This document shows, piece after piece, positions 7,635 to 17,006 of a stretch of 64,000 nucleotides of DNA. The position numbers and the translations under genes were made by a program. The notes under the pieces were generated by a model. The model saw only the letters and a program-made list of their open reading frames with translations. It had not been told where the DNA came from and ran no database searches. This DNA comes from an uncultured Bacteroidales bacterium (GTDB lineage Bacteria > Bacteroidota > Bacteroidia > Bacteroidales > Bacteroidaceae), in contig CADAJS010000014.1 of the NCBI GenBank assembly GCA_902788315.1, forward strand, positions 1-64,000. The letters are read 5' to 3'. Positions within the stretch are counted from its first letter, which is position 1, and each line of letters begins with the position of its first letter.

Positions 7635-8627
7635 ATGAATAAGAAAAAGATTATTGCTATTTTATGCGGAGGCGATACATCTGAGCACGACGTGAGTATG
7701 CGCAGTGCAGAAGGCATAGCGTCCTTCCTCGACCCCGCGCGCTATAATATATATAAGGTAGAGATTCATGCCGGCCACTGGGAGGCCATCCTGCCCGACG
7801 GCACACGGAACATTGTGGATCGCAACAACTTCAGTTTCCAAGACGGCGAGCAGCGCGTGCATCCCGACTTCTGCTACATCACCATCCACGGTGCACCGGG
7901 CGAGAACGGCGTGCTGCAAGGTTATCTCGACCTCATCCGCATGCCCTACAGCACCTGCAACGTACTCGTCGAGGCCATGACGTACGACAAGTTTGTGCTG
8001 AACAACTACGTACGTGCCTTCGGCGTATCGGTGGCCGACAGCCTGCTCATCAAGCAGGGTCGAGACCATGAGGTGAGCGACGAGGAGATTATCCGCCGCA
8101 TCGGGCTGCCATGCTTCGTGAAGCCAGCCAGCGGCGGCAGCAGCTTCGGCACCACCAAGGTGAAGACACCCGAGGCACTGCGCCCAGCCATCGACCTGGC
8201 GCTCAAGGAGGGAGAAGACGTCATGGTGGAGGCCTTCATGAAAGGCACCGAGGTGACCTGCGGATGCTACAAGACACGCACCAAGAGCGTGGTATTCCCC
8301 GTCACCGAAGTGGTCACGAAGAATGAATTCTTCGACTACGATGCCAAGTATAACGGACAGGTGCAGGAAATCACACCCGCCCGCATCAGCGATTCGCTCA
8401 CACAGCGCATCCAGACACTCACCGGCATGCTCTACGACATTCTGGGCTGCCACGGCATCATACGCATCGACTACATCATTACCGAGGGGAACAAGATAAA
8501 TATGTTGGAGATAAACACCACACCCGGCATGACACCCACAAGCTTCATACCACAACAAGTCAGGGCTGCCGGACTGGAGATACGCGACGTGCTGACCGAC
8601 ATCATCGAGGACACGCTGAATGCCTGA
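7635..8627 (+). CDS. ddl: D-alanine--D-alanine ligase
   Basis: A 330-residue ATP-grasp enzyme. It starts MNKKKIIAILCGGDTSEHDV; a TTG three codons upstream is less likely. The N-terminal motif GGDTSEHDVS, the central ATP-grasp part (CFVKPASGGSSFGTTKV) and the C-terminal metal-binding part (IIRIDYIITEG and MLEINTTPGMTPTSFIP) match Ddl. It joins two D-alanines with ATP in the cytoplasm for the peptidoglycan stem peptide. It lies 33 bases after rluD and 27 bases before the acyltransferase gene, within one apparent operon. Confidence 0.92.
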   Translation: MNKKKIIAILCGGDTSEHDVSMRSAEGIASFLDPARYNIYKVEIHAGHWEAILPDGTRNIVDRNNFSFQDGEQRVHPDFCYITIHGAPGENGVLQGYLDLIRMPYSTCNVLVEAMTYDKFVLNNYVRAFGVSVADSLLIKQGRDHEVSDEEIIRRIGLPCFVKPASGGSSFGTTKVKTPEALRPAIDLALKEGEDVMVEAFMKGTEVTCGCYKTRTKSVVFPVTEVVTKNEFFDYDAKYNGQVQEITPARISDSLTQRIQTLTGMLYDILGCHGIIRIDYIITEGNKINMLEINTTPGMTPTSFIPQQVRAAGLEIRDVLTDIIEDTLNA

Positions 8628-8654
8628 TTCCCACCATCAGAAAGGAAAGAGATT

Positions 8655-9854
8655 ATGGATAACGACACAGACATGGACATCGTGCCACAGTACACAGAGA
8701 GCGACTTCGACGCCATCCGCCCGTATAACGACAGCGAGGTGAAGGATGTCACGAAGAAGCTGCTCTACGACAAGCAGTTCAACCGACTGATGGACCGCAT
8801 GATTCCCTGGATGCCCCGACGCGTCAGGACATGGCTTCTGCGGCTGGCACTCGTACGAGTAGATACCACCCTCAAGTTCCAGAAGCGCTTCATGCAGCCC
8901 GTGGTGAACTACGTCATCAGCAAGTACACACGTGGCGTCACCTTCGACCACGACTGCATCTCGCCCGAGGAACGCTATACCTTCATGAGCAACCACCGCG
9001 ACATCGTGCTCGACAGCGCCATCCTGGCCAAGAAGTTGCTCGAGGCAAAGTTCCCCACCACCTGTGAGATAGCCATCGGCGACAATCTGCTTATCTATCC
9101 CTGGATCAAGCGAGTGGTGCGGCTGAACAAGGCCTTCACCGTGCGCCGCGGACTCAGCCCCCGCGAACTGCTGCAGAGCAGCCAGCTCGTGAGCCGATAC
9201 ATGCACTATGCCATCAACCAGAAACGGGAGAACATCTGGATTGCCCAGCGCGAGGGACGCGCCAAGGACAGCAACGACCGCACGCAGGAGAGCGTGCTGA
9301 AGATGCTCTCCATGGGCGGCGAGGGTAGCATCATCGACTGCCTGCGCGACCTGCACATCGTGCCGCTCACCATCAGCTACGAATACGATCCATGCGACTT
9401 TCTCAAGGCACAGGAGTTCCAGCAGAGGCGCGACAACCCAGACTTCCGCAAGAGCCAGCACGACGACCTCGACAACATGAAGACGGGCATCCTGGGCTTC
9501 AAGGGGCGCGTGCACTACCATGCGTCAGCGTGCATCAACGAATGGCTCGACGAGCTGAAGGACCTGCCCAAGACGGAAATCTACACCGCCATTGCCCGAC
9601 GCATCGACCAGGAGATCCATGCCGGATACCGACTCTACCCGGGCAACTATGTGGCACTCGACGAGCTGAATGGCACACAACATTACCGTGCCTTCTACTC
9701 CAAGCGTGAGAAACGTATCTTCGACACCTACGTGCGGCGGCAGCTGAAGAAGGTGCGCATGGCCGACCCCGACATGCCGTATCTGCGCGAACGCATCCTT
9801 ACGATGTATGCCAACCCCGTAATTAACAAATTGAAGACCGAGGAAGGAGAGTGA
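8655..9854 (+). CDS. PlsC-like glycerolipid acyltransferase family protein
   Basis: A 399-residue protein. The segment MSNHRDIVLDSAIL holds the N-H-x-x-x-x-D acyltransferase motif I, followed by the family-like IYPWIKRVVRLNKAF and a basic stretch ending IAQREGRAKD. This places it with the 1-acyl-glycerol-3-phosphate acyltransferase superfamily; its length exceeds a minimal PlsC and the acyl acceptor is not evident. Probably a membrane-associated lipid enzyme on the cytoplasmic side. It ends 6 bases before the NigD-like gene, so the two are likely co-translated. Confidence 0.8.
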   Translation: MDNDTDMDIVPQYTESDFDAIRPYNDSEVKDVTKKLLYDKQFNRLMDRMIPWMPRRVRTWLLRLALVRVDTTLKFQKRFMQPVVNYVISKYTRGVTFDHDCISPEERYTFMSNHRDIVLDSAILAKKLLEAKFPTTCEIAIGDNLLIYPWIKRVVRLNKAFTVRRGLSPRELLQSSQLVSRYMHYAINQKRENIWIAQREGRAKDSNDRTQESVLKMLSMGGEGSIIDCLRDLHIVPLTISYEYDPCDFLKAQEFQQRRDNPDFRKSQHDDLDNMKTGILGFKGRVHYHASACINEWLDELKDLPKTEIYTAIARRIDQEIHAGYRLYPGNYVALDELNGTQHYRAFYSKREKRIFDTYVRRQLKKVRMADPDMPYLRERILTMYANPVINKLKTEEGE

Positions 9855-9860
9855 CCGGAT

Positions 9861-10463
9861 ATGTGGCGACGATATATCTTTCTGCTTAGCCTGCTGACCC
9901 TGCACCTCACGGCATGCCAGGACGACGAAGAAAACTATCCCAGCATCATCACCGAATTTGTGGATGTGCTGAGCAACGCTGACGGCCGTCTCATACGCTT
10001 CACCACAGACCACGGGCAGACGTACCAGGTAACCAACTCGATAGATGGCTTCGACCCCAACGCCGTCTATCGTGCCGTATGCGGATATGTGCCCGAGGAG
10101 GACTCGTATGCCACCATCTACCAACTGCTGAACGTCGCCCTGCTACGCGACTCCACCCTTGTCCTCCGGCATGATCCCATCCGCCTGCACAGCGTGTGGA
10201 GTGCCGGCAGCTACATCAATATGCAACTGGCACCACTCGGCCAGGGCGGACGCCAATACTGGGGCTATGCCATCGACAGCATCACGCCCCGGCACGTCCA
10301 CCTGAGCCTCCACCACGACCAGCACGGCGACCCGACATCCTACACCCAGAACGTCTATGCCAGCATCTATGTCAAGCACATCGAGGGCTACCACGCCGGT
10401 GACAGCATCAGCCTGGCCATCTCCACGTTTGACGGCATACGCCACTACACCTTTGTCCCATGA
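9861..10463 (+). CDS. NigD-like lipoprotein
   Basis: A 200-residue lipoprotein: signal peptide [19 protein letters not shown] with the lipobox Cys19, then an all-beta exported part. Residues 27-100 ([20 protein letters not shown] and following) and the C-terminal [19 protein letters not shown] resemble the N- and C-terminal domains of Bacteroides NigD-like proteins. The founding NigD was linked to bacteriocin immunity in Prevotella, but most family members have no known role. It overlaps mnmA by four bases (ATGA). Confidence 0.75.
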   Translation: MWRRYIFLLSLLTLHLTACQDDEENYPSIITEFVDVLSNADGRLIRFTTDHGQTYQVTNSIDGFDPNAVYRAVCGYVPEEDSYATIYQLLNVALLRDSTLVLRHDPIRLHSVWSAGSYINMQLAPLGQGGRQYWGYAIDSITPRHVHLSLHHDQHGDPTSYTQNVYASIYVKHIEGYHAGDSISLAISTFDGIRHYTFVP

Positions 10464-11533
10464 ACTGCGCCGTACTCATCTCCGGAGGCGTGGACAGCGC
10501 CGTGGTCACCCACTTGCTATGCGAGCAGGGGCTGAAGCCCGACCTACATTATATTAAGATAGGCATGGAGGGCGAGGACTCGTCGTGCACAGCCGACGAG
10601 GACATCGAGCTGTCCCGCGCCACGGCCCGCATGTACGGACTCCACCTCGAGGTCACCGACCTGCAGCAGGAATACTGGGACCAGGTGGTGGGCTACGCCA
10701 TCGAACGCATCAAGCAAGGTCTGACGCCGAACCCCGACGTCATGTGCAACCGCCTCATCAAGTTCGGTGCTTTCGAACAGCGCATAGGTCACCAATACGA
10801 CTTTGTGGCCACCGGCCACTATGCCACCAATATTGAGCGCGACGGGCTGATGTGGCTGGGCACAGCCATCGACCCCGTAAAGGACCAGACAGACTTCCTG
10901 GCCCAGCTCTCCTACGACCAACTCCGCCACACGCGCTTTCCACTGGGAAGGCTGATGAAGGAGGAGGTGCGCCAGATAGCCCTCGACGCCCATCTGCCCA
11001 GCGCCCACCGCAAGGACAGCCAGGGCATTTGCTTCTTAGGAAAGATCAACTACAACGACTTTGTGCGCCGCTTCATGGGCGAACAGGAAGGGAAGGTCAT
11101 TGACATCGAGACGGGCAAGGTCATCGGCACACATCGCGGCTACTGGTTCCACACCATCGGGCAGCGCAAGGGGCTCGGCCTGGGCGGCGGCCCATGGTTC
11201 GTGGTCAAGAAGAACATCAAGAAGAACATCATCTTCGTAGCCCACGGCTGGGACACGCAGCTGCAGTACGGCCACGACTTCCGTCTGGCCGACCTCCACT
11301 TTATCACGGCCAACCCGTGGGAGCAGCCACCTGTAAACGAGCCCATACAGTTCAAGGTGCGCCATGTGGACCACTTCATGCCAGGCACGCTGACGCTCGA
11401 CGAAGAGGGCTACCACGTCCACTCCCCTCAGCCCATCCAGGGCATCGCCCCCGGCCAGTTCGGCTGCATCTACGATGCCGACGCCCGCATCTGCTACGGC
11501 AGCGGGGAGATAAGTATCTATAGGGAGCGGTAG
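10460..11533 (+). CDS. mnmA: tRNA-specific 2-thiouridylase MnmA
   Basis: A 357-residue enzyme. The N-terminal PP-loop ISGGVDSA (residues 7-14) binds ATP; Cys96 ([12 protein letters not shown]) and Cys191 ([11 protein letters not shown]) are the catalytic cysteines; [19 protein letters not shown] marks the tRNA-binding core and is followed by a beta-barrel C-terminus. MnmA thiolates C2 of the wobble uridine in Lys, Glu and Gln tRNAs. The start codon overlaps the NigD-like stop, and the gene ends the operon, converging with pnuC 17 bases away. Confidence 0.95.
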   Translation: MNCAVLISGGVDSAVVTHLLCEQGLKPDLHYIKIGMEGEDSSCTADEDIELSRATARMYGLHLEVTDLQQEYWDQVVGYAIERIKQGLTPNPDVMCNRLIKFGAFEQRIGHQYDFVATGHYATNIERDGLMWLGTAIDPVKDQTDFLAQLSYDQLRHTRFPLGRLMKEEVRQIALDAHLPSAHRKDSQGICFLGKINYNDFVRRFMGEQEGKVIDIETGKVIGTHRGYWFHTIGQRKGLGLGGGPWFVVKKNIKKNIIFVAHGWDTQLQYGHDFRLADLHFITANPWEQPPVNEPIQFKVRHVDHFMPGTLTLDEEGYHVHSPQPIQGIAPGQFGCIYDADARICYGSGEISIYRER

Positions 11534-11550
11534 TCAAACGCACTTTGTTC

Positions 11551-12162
11551 CTAAGACTCACGCATCTGCCTAAGCCACTTTCGGTAGCCGAACCAGGCGA
11601 TGACGGTGTAGATGGCATAGAGGATGGCATAGAAAGGGATACCTTTATATATATACAGCCCCGTGCTGATGGCATCGACCACGAGCCACACGAGCCACTG
11701 CTCCACCCACTTGCGCGCCAGCATCCACATGGCCACGATGGAGAGCGCCGTGTTGAGCGCATCCCACCAGGGCACAGTGCTGTCCGTGAAATGTATCAAC
11801 ACGTAGGCAATACCGAGGTAGATGGCCAGGAAGGCCAGACCGAGCAGCGGCCATGTCTTCAGCGGAGTGCTGGTGATGGCCCTCTCTCCTCGTTCCACGG
11901 GAGGGACATCGTCCCCCGGCCCCTCCTTTACGGAAAGAGCAGGGGGAGATGTTCTGCGCCAGACCCAGAAGCCGTAGATGGCTATGAGGAGATAGTAGAT
12001 GTCTATGCCGAAGTCGGCATAGAGCCCGGCATTCCAATAGACGAAGAGGGAGATAGCGGGCATCACCACGCTGGCTATCCACATGCGCCAGTCGGCCTTG
12101 TACTCCCAGTAGAGGTACAAGAGGCCGACCAGCAGGCCAAGGATTTCGAGCACGCGATCCAT
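11551..12162 (-). CDS. PnuC/PnuT-type vitamin transporter, probably for thiamine
   Basis: A 203-residue inner-membrane protein with about seven hydrophobic segments and family motifs such as WEYKADWRMWIASVV, the W-x-W region YGFWVWRRTS, and the C-terminal NTALSIVAMWMLARKWVEQW. PnuC proteins are SWEET-like facilitators that let vitamins enter and be trapped by phosphorylation; PnuC proper takes nicotinamide riboside, while PnuT takes thiamine. The gene overlaps the TonB receptor stop by one base (TGATG) and lies downstream of a TPP riboswitch, so thiamine is the likely substrate. No thiamine kinase gene follows in the window. Confidence 0.88.
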   Translation of the reverse strand: MDRVLEILGLLVGLLYLYWEYKADWRMWIASVVMPAISLFVYWNAGLYADFGIDIYYLLIAIYGFWVWRRTSPPALSVKEGPGDDVPPVERGERAITSTPLKTWPLLGLAFLAIYLGIAYVLIHFTDSTVPWWDALNTALSIVAMWMLARKWVEQWLVWLVVDAISTGLYIYKGIPFYAILYAIYTVIAWFGYRKWLRQMRES

Positions 12163-14570
12163 CAGAACTTCAATGTGACGTTACCCATAATCGTAAAGCC
12201 GGCCATGGGGACATAGCCTATCTGATAGTAGCGGTTCGCCTCGGGATAGTCGTCGCCCACGATGGCACTATAGACCCATCCGCTGGATGCATAGCGACGA
12301 TTGAAGATGTTGCCCAGGTCGAGACCGAAGATGGCATGCTTCAGCCCGCGGGGCGAGATGTTCCAGTCGTAGGACAGGTGGATATCTGTGCGCGTGAAGG
12401 CAGGCAGCGAGCGGTCCTTGTTCTCGGTGTTGTCCAGATACTGGCGCGAGACATAGCCCGTATGCCATGTGGCCGAGAAATCGCCCACATGGAAGTCGGC
12501 AAAGCCATTCAAGAGAGCGGAGGGCGAAAAGGCCAGTGTCGAGTGGTTGTAATGCACGGTGGTGGGTGCCTGCTTCTTCCACGAGCCGTCATACGTCTCC
12601 ACCACCTCGTCGAAGTCGGTGATGCGGTTGCGGCTCAGTGCGGCGTTTGCCTCCAGGGAGAGCCAGCGTGTCACCTCCACTCCGGCGGTGAGCTCCACGC
12701 CCATGCGATAGCTCTCCTTGACATTCGTGGTCAGGTTCTCCCCGATGTCGCTCTGCTGTCCCGTCTGTACGAACTGGTCGTGATAGCGCATATAATAGAG
12801 TCCCGCTCCGGCATGCCAGCCACGCCCCGTGAACTCATATCCCGCCTCCACGTCGTGCAGCGTCTCGGCCTTCGGGGCGGGATAGGAGCCGTTGTCGGTG
12901 AAGTTGTTGCGCTCCGGCTCACGATGGCTCATGGCATACGAAGCGTATGCACGGTGTCCGCCGCTGTGATACGTGAGTCCGGCCTTCGGGTTCAGGAAGT
13001 CGTAGCGCTTGAAGATGTCGAGCGACTGGTTGTAGTAAGAACCTCCGCTCTCATAGAACTTGTCGTTGATGCCGCCCGTCTGGAAGCTTACGTGACGGTA
13101 CTGCAGGTCGGCGAAGACATCCCAGTGCGACGTGATGTGCAGCATCGCCTTGGCAAACAGATTCTGGTCACACTTGTCGGCCTGCGAGTCGTAATACTTA
13201 TAGCGACCGGCAGAGAGAATCTGACGGTAGAGTTCTGCGTTGGCCGCATAGGTCAGATAGCCCCAGTGGTCTGCCTCGAAGTTCTGGAACGAGGCACCAC
13301 CCACAATGTCCCACAGGCGGCTGGTATAGTTGGCATGCCACGTCATGCCGTAGGTATTCTGCGTCAGCCCCTTGCGGCGGACGAAGTCGTCCTTTTTCAG
13401 CGTCGAGCCGTCGGAGAGTGTCATGTTCGAGAGGCCGAACTTGCTTAGTTTGTTCTGCGGGCGAAACTCCTCGTAATAGCCATAGCCATGCGCGTAATGC
13501 AGCGTTCCCGCCATGCTCCAATGCTCGCTCATCTTGTATGCCATGCCGAGCAGCGTGCGGTTCTGCCAGAAGTTGTCCGTGGTCTTCGGCCAGAGCGAGC
13601 CGTCGGCCATCTGATAGCGGCTGGTGGTCCATCCGCCGGCCCAGTCGGGATTGAACGACTCATAGAGGCTGTTATAGCGGCCCAGCCCGGCATCGTACAT
13701 ATCGCGGTATGTACGAATACCATCATAGGCGTTCATCGAATAGTCGTCATTGCCAGCCGTGACACCACTCCATGCCTGTCCCGTCTTCTCATAGTTTCCG
13801 ATGTTCTTCAGGCTCACTCGCAGCGTGCCGTCGCCCTGCTGATATGTCAGATTGGCAAAGTAGCTGCCCGAGTTGCCCTTCGTGCCGTGGATATAGCCGT
13901 CGGTGCCGGTGTGGTTCCACGCGCCGTCCAGCGTCCAGTGGTTCCAGCGCAGGCCTGTGCCGAAACGCAGGCCAGCATTATACGTATTGTAACTGCCATA
14001 GCTGCCCGTGAGGGAGAGATGAGGAAGCAGCGAGGGCGAGGCGGTGGAGAGAGCCACCGTGCCGCCAAAGGCACCGTCGCCGTTCGTCGAGGTGCCCACA
14101 CCACGCTGTATCTGCGCGCTGCCCAGAAAGGCAGCATAGGAGTTCATGTTGGCCCAGAAGACACACTGGTCCTCGGGCGAGTTCAGCGAGACGCCGTCCA
14201 GCGTCACATTGATGCGGCTGTCGGCGGCACCGCGCATACGCATATAGGTGGTTCCCGTGCCCAGTCCGTTCTCGCTCCAGGCCATTACGCCCGGCGTACG
14301 GGCAAAGAGGAAGGGCAGTTCCTGCCCCGTACGGCTGAACGTCTGCAGCGCCCGATAGTCCACATTGCTCACCGCAAAGGGGGCATCCTTCGGTGCACGC
14401 ACGCCCTTCACAGTCAATTCGTTCAAGTCCCGCTCATAGGCCAGCGAGTCGGCGGTCCACAGGGTGGTCCCATTCCGTTGTTGTCCATACACACATCCGG
14501 CCGCGCTTGCCACAAGCGCAGCACATACCATGAATCTTTTCATCATACGTTTTGATTTTAAATTGTTCAT
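12162..14570 (-). CDS. TonB-dependent outer-membrane receptor, probably for thiamine
   Basis: Up to 802 residues. ATG 14570 begins only two bases after the riboswitch; ATG 14546 or 14543, giving signal peptide MKRFMVCAALVASAAG, is equally possible. The plug domain (about residues 70-190) has TonB-receptor motifs such as LPFLFARTPGVMAW, VTLDGVSLN and TSTNGDGAFGGTV, and the rest is a beta-barrel ending in aromatic MGNVTLKF. No carboxypeptidase-like N-terminal domain, so not a SusC. It is the first gene behind a TPP riboswitch and is translationally coupled to a PnuC-type transporter, which makes it the outer-membrane step of thiamine uptake. Confidence 0.9.
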   Translation of the reverse strand: MNNLKSKRMMKRFMVCAALVASAAGCVYGQQRNGTTLWTADSLAYERDLNELTVKGVRAPKDAPFAVSNVDYRALQTFSRTGQELPFLFARTPGVMAWSENGLGTGTTYMRMRGAADSRINVTLDGVSLNSPEDQCVFWANMNSYAAFLGSAQIQRGVGTSTNGDGAFGGTVALSTASPSLLPHLSLTGSYGSYNTYNAGLRFGTGLRWNHWTLDGAWNHTGTDGYIHGTKGNSGSYFANLTYQQGDGTLRVSLKNIGNYEKTGQAWSGVTAGNDDYSMNAYDGIRTYRDMYDAGLGRYNSLYESFNPDWAGGWTTSRYQMADGSLWPKTTDNFWQNRTLLGMAYKMSEHWSMAGTLHYAHGYGYYEEFRPQNKLSKFGLSNMTLSDGSTLKKDDFVRRKGLTQNTYGMTWHANYTSRLWDIVGGASFQNFEADHWGYLTYAANAELYRQILSAGRYKYYDSQADKCDQNLFAKAMLHITSHWDVFADLQYRHVSFQTGGINDKFYESGGSYYNQSLDIFKRYDFLNPKAGLTYHSGGHRAYASYAMSHREPERNNFTDNGSYPAPKAETLHDVEAGYEFTGRGWHAGAGLYYMRYHDQFVQTGQQSDIGENLTTNVKESYRMGVELTAGVEVTRWLSLEANAALSRNRITDFDEVVETYDGSWKKQAPTTVHYNHSTLAFSPSALLNGFADFHVGDFSATWHTGYVSRQYLDNTENKDRSLPAFTRTDIHLSYDWNISPRGLKHAIFGLDLGNIFNRRYASSGWVYSAIVGDDYPEANRYYQIGYVPMAGFTIMGNVTLKF

Positions 14571-14572
14571 AC

Positions 14573-14650
14573 TCTCTACGCCGGCACTACCCGGTTCAGA
14601 TCATTAGGGTATGTTCTCAGCCGCGCCAAAGTGGCGGGCACCCCTGATAA
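14573..14650 (-). ncRNA. TPP riboswitch (THI element)
   Basis: Minus-strand reading shows the TPP aptamer core in order: AGGGGTGCCC (5' side), a variable hairpin CCGCCACTTTGGCGCGG, CTGAGAACATACCC, then TGATCTGAACCGGGTA and TGCCGGCGTAGAGAG at the 3' side. These correspond to the conserved GGGGTGC, CTGAGA, ACCC, GAACCTGATC-like and GCGTAGGGA blocks. The aptamer ends two bases before the first possible ATG of the TonB receptor, favouring control of translation initiation; I see no terminator stem. Confidence 0.93.
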
Positions 14651-14656
14651 CGGCTG

Positions 14657-14691
14657 CAAAGGTACGAAAATTCCAGGTAAGCGAGGGCAAA
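14657..14691 (-). promoter_or_regulatory. Promoter of the thiamine uptake operon
   Basis: Minus-strand TACCTTTG (plus 14657-14664) lies just upstream of the riboswitch, so the transcript would begin at the aptamer. A -33-like TTTG (plus CAAA 14688-14691) is 23 bases away, slightly long. It belongs to a repeated 'GGTACGAA...AAGCGAG' unit discussed in the findings. Confidence 0.55.
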
Positions 14692-14750
14692 AAGAATGAA
14701 TTATTTTTGCCGAGCGTGAGGAATTTATCAAATAAGTGAGAGAAGAAGCA

Positions 14751-14844
14751 TTTCCCATGACGTGTTCCTGAGGACTTTATCACGTGTGATAAATTTTTTT
14801 ATCACGTGTGATAAAGCGCTGCGCGGCACGTTATGTAACTCGAC
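14751..14844 (+). repeat. 94-bp dispersed palindromic repeat, copy A
   Basis: Contains two direct copies of TTTATCACGTGTGATAAA (14776-14793 and 14798-14815), then GCGCTGCGCGGCACGTTATG. The same 94 bases with 7 mismatches occur at 52163-52256. Confidence 0.85.
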
Positions 14845-15307
14845 CCCGAATCCTTCATGGGCTGCCGGTGCATACAGCATCGGCGCAAGCGATGGCGGCT
14901 GTGGATTCTATGTGGGGCTCAAAATGCAGGCATAACCTACACACTATTATAAAACTTACACATAGGTTACGTGCAGACAATCACTCTGTTGCCGAGCAGG
15001 TGTGTAGGTTTTGCAGTTTTTCGGGACGAAGTTTAAACTCAAGGATAGGAGCACTGGCTTTTCTTATGCGCCAGCAGGCTTCCTTCCGGTTATCAGCCCT
15101 TACTGTTTGATGGCCACTGAGGACGACCGATTCGGGTTCAACCTTTTTGTCCGACTTGTCGTACTTTGAGTTCTTTGTCTATGAGTATGAGTGGCTTGAA
15201 CATACTTGTGGAATATACCAATGTAAAAAAGGGAGGAACTCCCGAAACTTAAATCATTGATTCTTCTGAACGGGAGTGGGAAGAGAATAGAAGCAATCCC
15301 CCAGGGC
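14845..15307. other. Intergenic region without a recognised gene
   Basis: No convincing coding frame or RNA gene. It contains TAACCTACACAC (from 14933), an internal TAGGTTA and GTGTGTAGGTT (to 15010), which could pair as an imperfect long hairpin, and a short palindrome GGGAGGAACTCCC near 15232. Confidence 0.5.
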
Positions 15308-15679
15308 CTACCTCGGCACGTAGGGTCCGTCCTTCATCTCGACGATGACCGTAGGTTCGTGCACCTCCACGCTGTGCCACATGCCGCGGGGGATGCTCAT
15401 GCCATAGTGGCCCAGGCGCACATCGAGCGTGAAGCGGGCTATCTCGCTGCCATGCTCGCCGTCGTAGAACACCTCGTCCATCTTTCCGCGCATGATGACC
15501 ACCGTCTCCGACGTTTCCTCGTGGCGGTGGATGGGCAGCACGGTGCCAGGCAACAAGGCATTCAGCATGCGCTGCGACTGGTCGGCGGGCGTGTTGCGCA
15601 GGTCGCGGTTCATACGCAGGCGGGGCGACTGGGCTGCCTCGGCCAGCAATTCATCTAAGAGTTTATCGTCTATCTGCAT
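15308..15679 (-). CDS. WbuC-family cupin protein
   Basis: A 123-residue protein spanning a single cupin domain. The metal-binding motif PIHRHEETSE (His51, His53) and the later PRGMWHSVEVHEPTVIVEMKD are typical of the WbuC cupins often found in O-antigen or capsule loci. Function in the family is not established; a sugar-related role is inferred from its usual neighbours. No sugar-polymer genes lie beside it here; it sits between a repeat-rich gap and the porin gene. Confidence 0.8.
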   Translation of the reverse strand: MQIDDKLLDELLAEAAQSPRLRMNRDLRNTPADQSQRMLNALLPGTVLPIHRHEETSETVVIMRGKMDEVFYDGEHGSEIARFTLDVRLGHYGMSIPRGMWHSVEVHEPTVIVEMKDGPYVPR

Positions 15680-15791
15680 AGGGGGTTGATGATAATTTTA
15701 CGCAAAAGTATACATTTCTTGGCACATTACAAAGCGGGACGCACAATTATTTTATGTACGCACGCGCAAACGCGCAACACGCCGCACCCTT

Positions 15792-15855
15792 TTTTCCCAC
15801 GTGTGGGAAAACACTGCGCAGCGTGTTGCATCAGCTTTTCCCACACGTGGGAAAA
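15792..15855 (-). terminator. Palindrome pair downstream of the porin gene
   Basis: TTTTCCCACGTGTGGGAAAA (15792-15811) and its exact reverse complement (15836-15855), separated by ACTGCGCAGCGTGTTGCATC. Each is nearly self-complementary and together they form a long stem. They start one base past the porin stop, so transcription termination is likely; the sequence also belongs to a dispersed palindrome family. Confidence 0.6.
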
Positions 15856-15856
15856 T

Positions 15857-17005
15857 TCAGAAGCGTATGTAGGCCTGAGCCCACAGCTCATTATAGTGGC
15901 GGTCGGTGGCCGACTTGTCGTCGGTGTGATTATACTGGAGCTGGAAGAGGAGGTTCTTGTGGAGCCGGAAGTTGGCACACAGGCTGTAGGCGTTCATGCG
16001 ACGGTCCCAACTGGTATCGTCGCGATATGTATCGTAGCGCACGAAGGGGATGAACCAGCGCGTCACGGGCACGCCCAGCAGGGCATACCATCCGTCGGCC
16101 TCGGCCTTGCCGCTCCAGGTGTGGGTGGTGGCATCGTAATCCGAGGGGCGGTGACCCGTGTGGTGGATATACTCGCCGCGTGCCGTCCAACCCTGTTTCT
16201 CGTAGGTGGCGCCCAGCGCCCAACGGTTGCGGCCCACGGAGATACCCTCGCTGGTGTAAGTGCCACGCCAGCCAAACAGGCCGACACGCAACCCGTCGAT
16301 AGGACGAATCTGGATGTTCCCTATCCAATCCTTCTTTCGGTTATTGTCGGCGCGGTTTATCCCGTTGCCGTTGAAGACACCCGCCTCGTAGTGAAAGAGA
16401 CAGCGACGGTCGGGTCCCACGGGCAGCAGGTCGCCCTGGAACTGCAGTCCCTGGTCGCGCCCGTTCACATTAGGCTCGCCGCTGTAATCACTATAGCCCA
16501 CGAGATGACGCGTGACAGCCGAGTATCCACCAAGCCCCACATCCCAGGGACTCAGCGGGCTGTCGAAAGTGAAGGGGCGCTTAAACTGCCCTATCTTTAC
16601 GGAGAATTCCGTCCAATGGGCCCATTCGATGAAGTAGTCGCGCATGGCGGGGGAACCACGGAACTCCATCTGCAGGCGATAGCGGAAGTCGCGCAGGAGG
16701 GTGCCGGAGACATAGGCGCGAATGAAATGGGCATTGAAGCCCTCGCCGCCATGAGCTCCCGCCTGGTCGCTGTAGCTGTACTGTCCCACGAGGAAGCCGC
16801 CAAACTGAGGCGGCGAGACGTAGCGCGACACATCGCGTCCATACTGGAGCGGTTCGCCATCGTCGGCTGCGTCACGCTCCATCATACGGGCGATGCTGCG
16901 ATTGAGAGGCTCGGTCAGGAATCCGCTCTCGTAGTCATCGTCGGACCAAGCAGATACCGCTGCGGCACACATCAGTGCGCAGACGATCGTCACACGCCGC
17001 CACAT
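15857..17005 (-). CDS. OprP/OprO-like outer-membrane porin
   Basis: A 382-residue protein: signal peptide ending near AAAVSAWS, then a beta-barrel of alternating residues ending in aromatic LWAQAYIRF. The segments FLVGQYSYSD, YRLQMEFRGSPAMRDYFIEW and FSVKIGQFKRPFTFDSP match the phosphate-selective porin O/P family common in Bacteroidetes. Substrate specificity cannot be read from sequence; polyanions are the family's known substrates. It starts one base after the leuB stop, so it appears to share the leuB transcript, an unusual pairing. Confidence 0.82.
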   Translation of the reverse strand: MWRRVTIVCALMCAAAVSAWSDDDYESGFLTEPLNRSIARMMERDAADDGEPLQYGRDVSRYVSPPQFGGFLVGQYSYSDQAGAHGGEGFNAHFIRAYVSGTLLRDFRYRLQMEFRGSPAMRDYFIEWAHWTEFSVKIGQFKRPFTFDSPLSPWDVGLGGYSAVTRHLVGYSDYSGEPNVNGRDQGLQFQGDLLPVGPDRRCLFHYEAGVFNGNGINRADNNRKKDWIGNIQIRPIDGLRVGLFGWRGTYTSEGISVGRNRWALGATYEKQGWTARGEYIHHTGHRPSDYDATTHTWSGKAEADGWYALLGVPVTRWFIPFVRYDTYRDDTSWDRRMNAYSLCANFRLHKNLLFQLQYNHTDDKSATDRHYNELWAQAYIRF

Positions 17006-17006
17006 C

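Noticed and set aside
14808..15110. A 100-residue plus-strand gene after the 94-bp repeat
   Set aside because: Its start lies inside the palindromic repeat, and the same start appears in the other copy (52220) followed by a different sequence.
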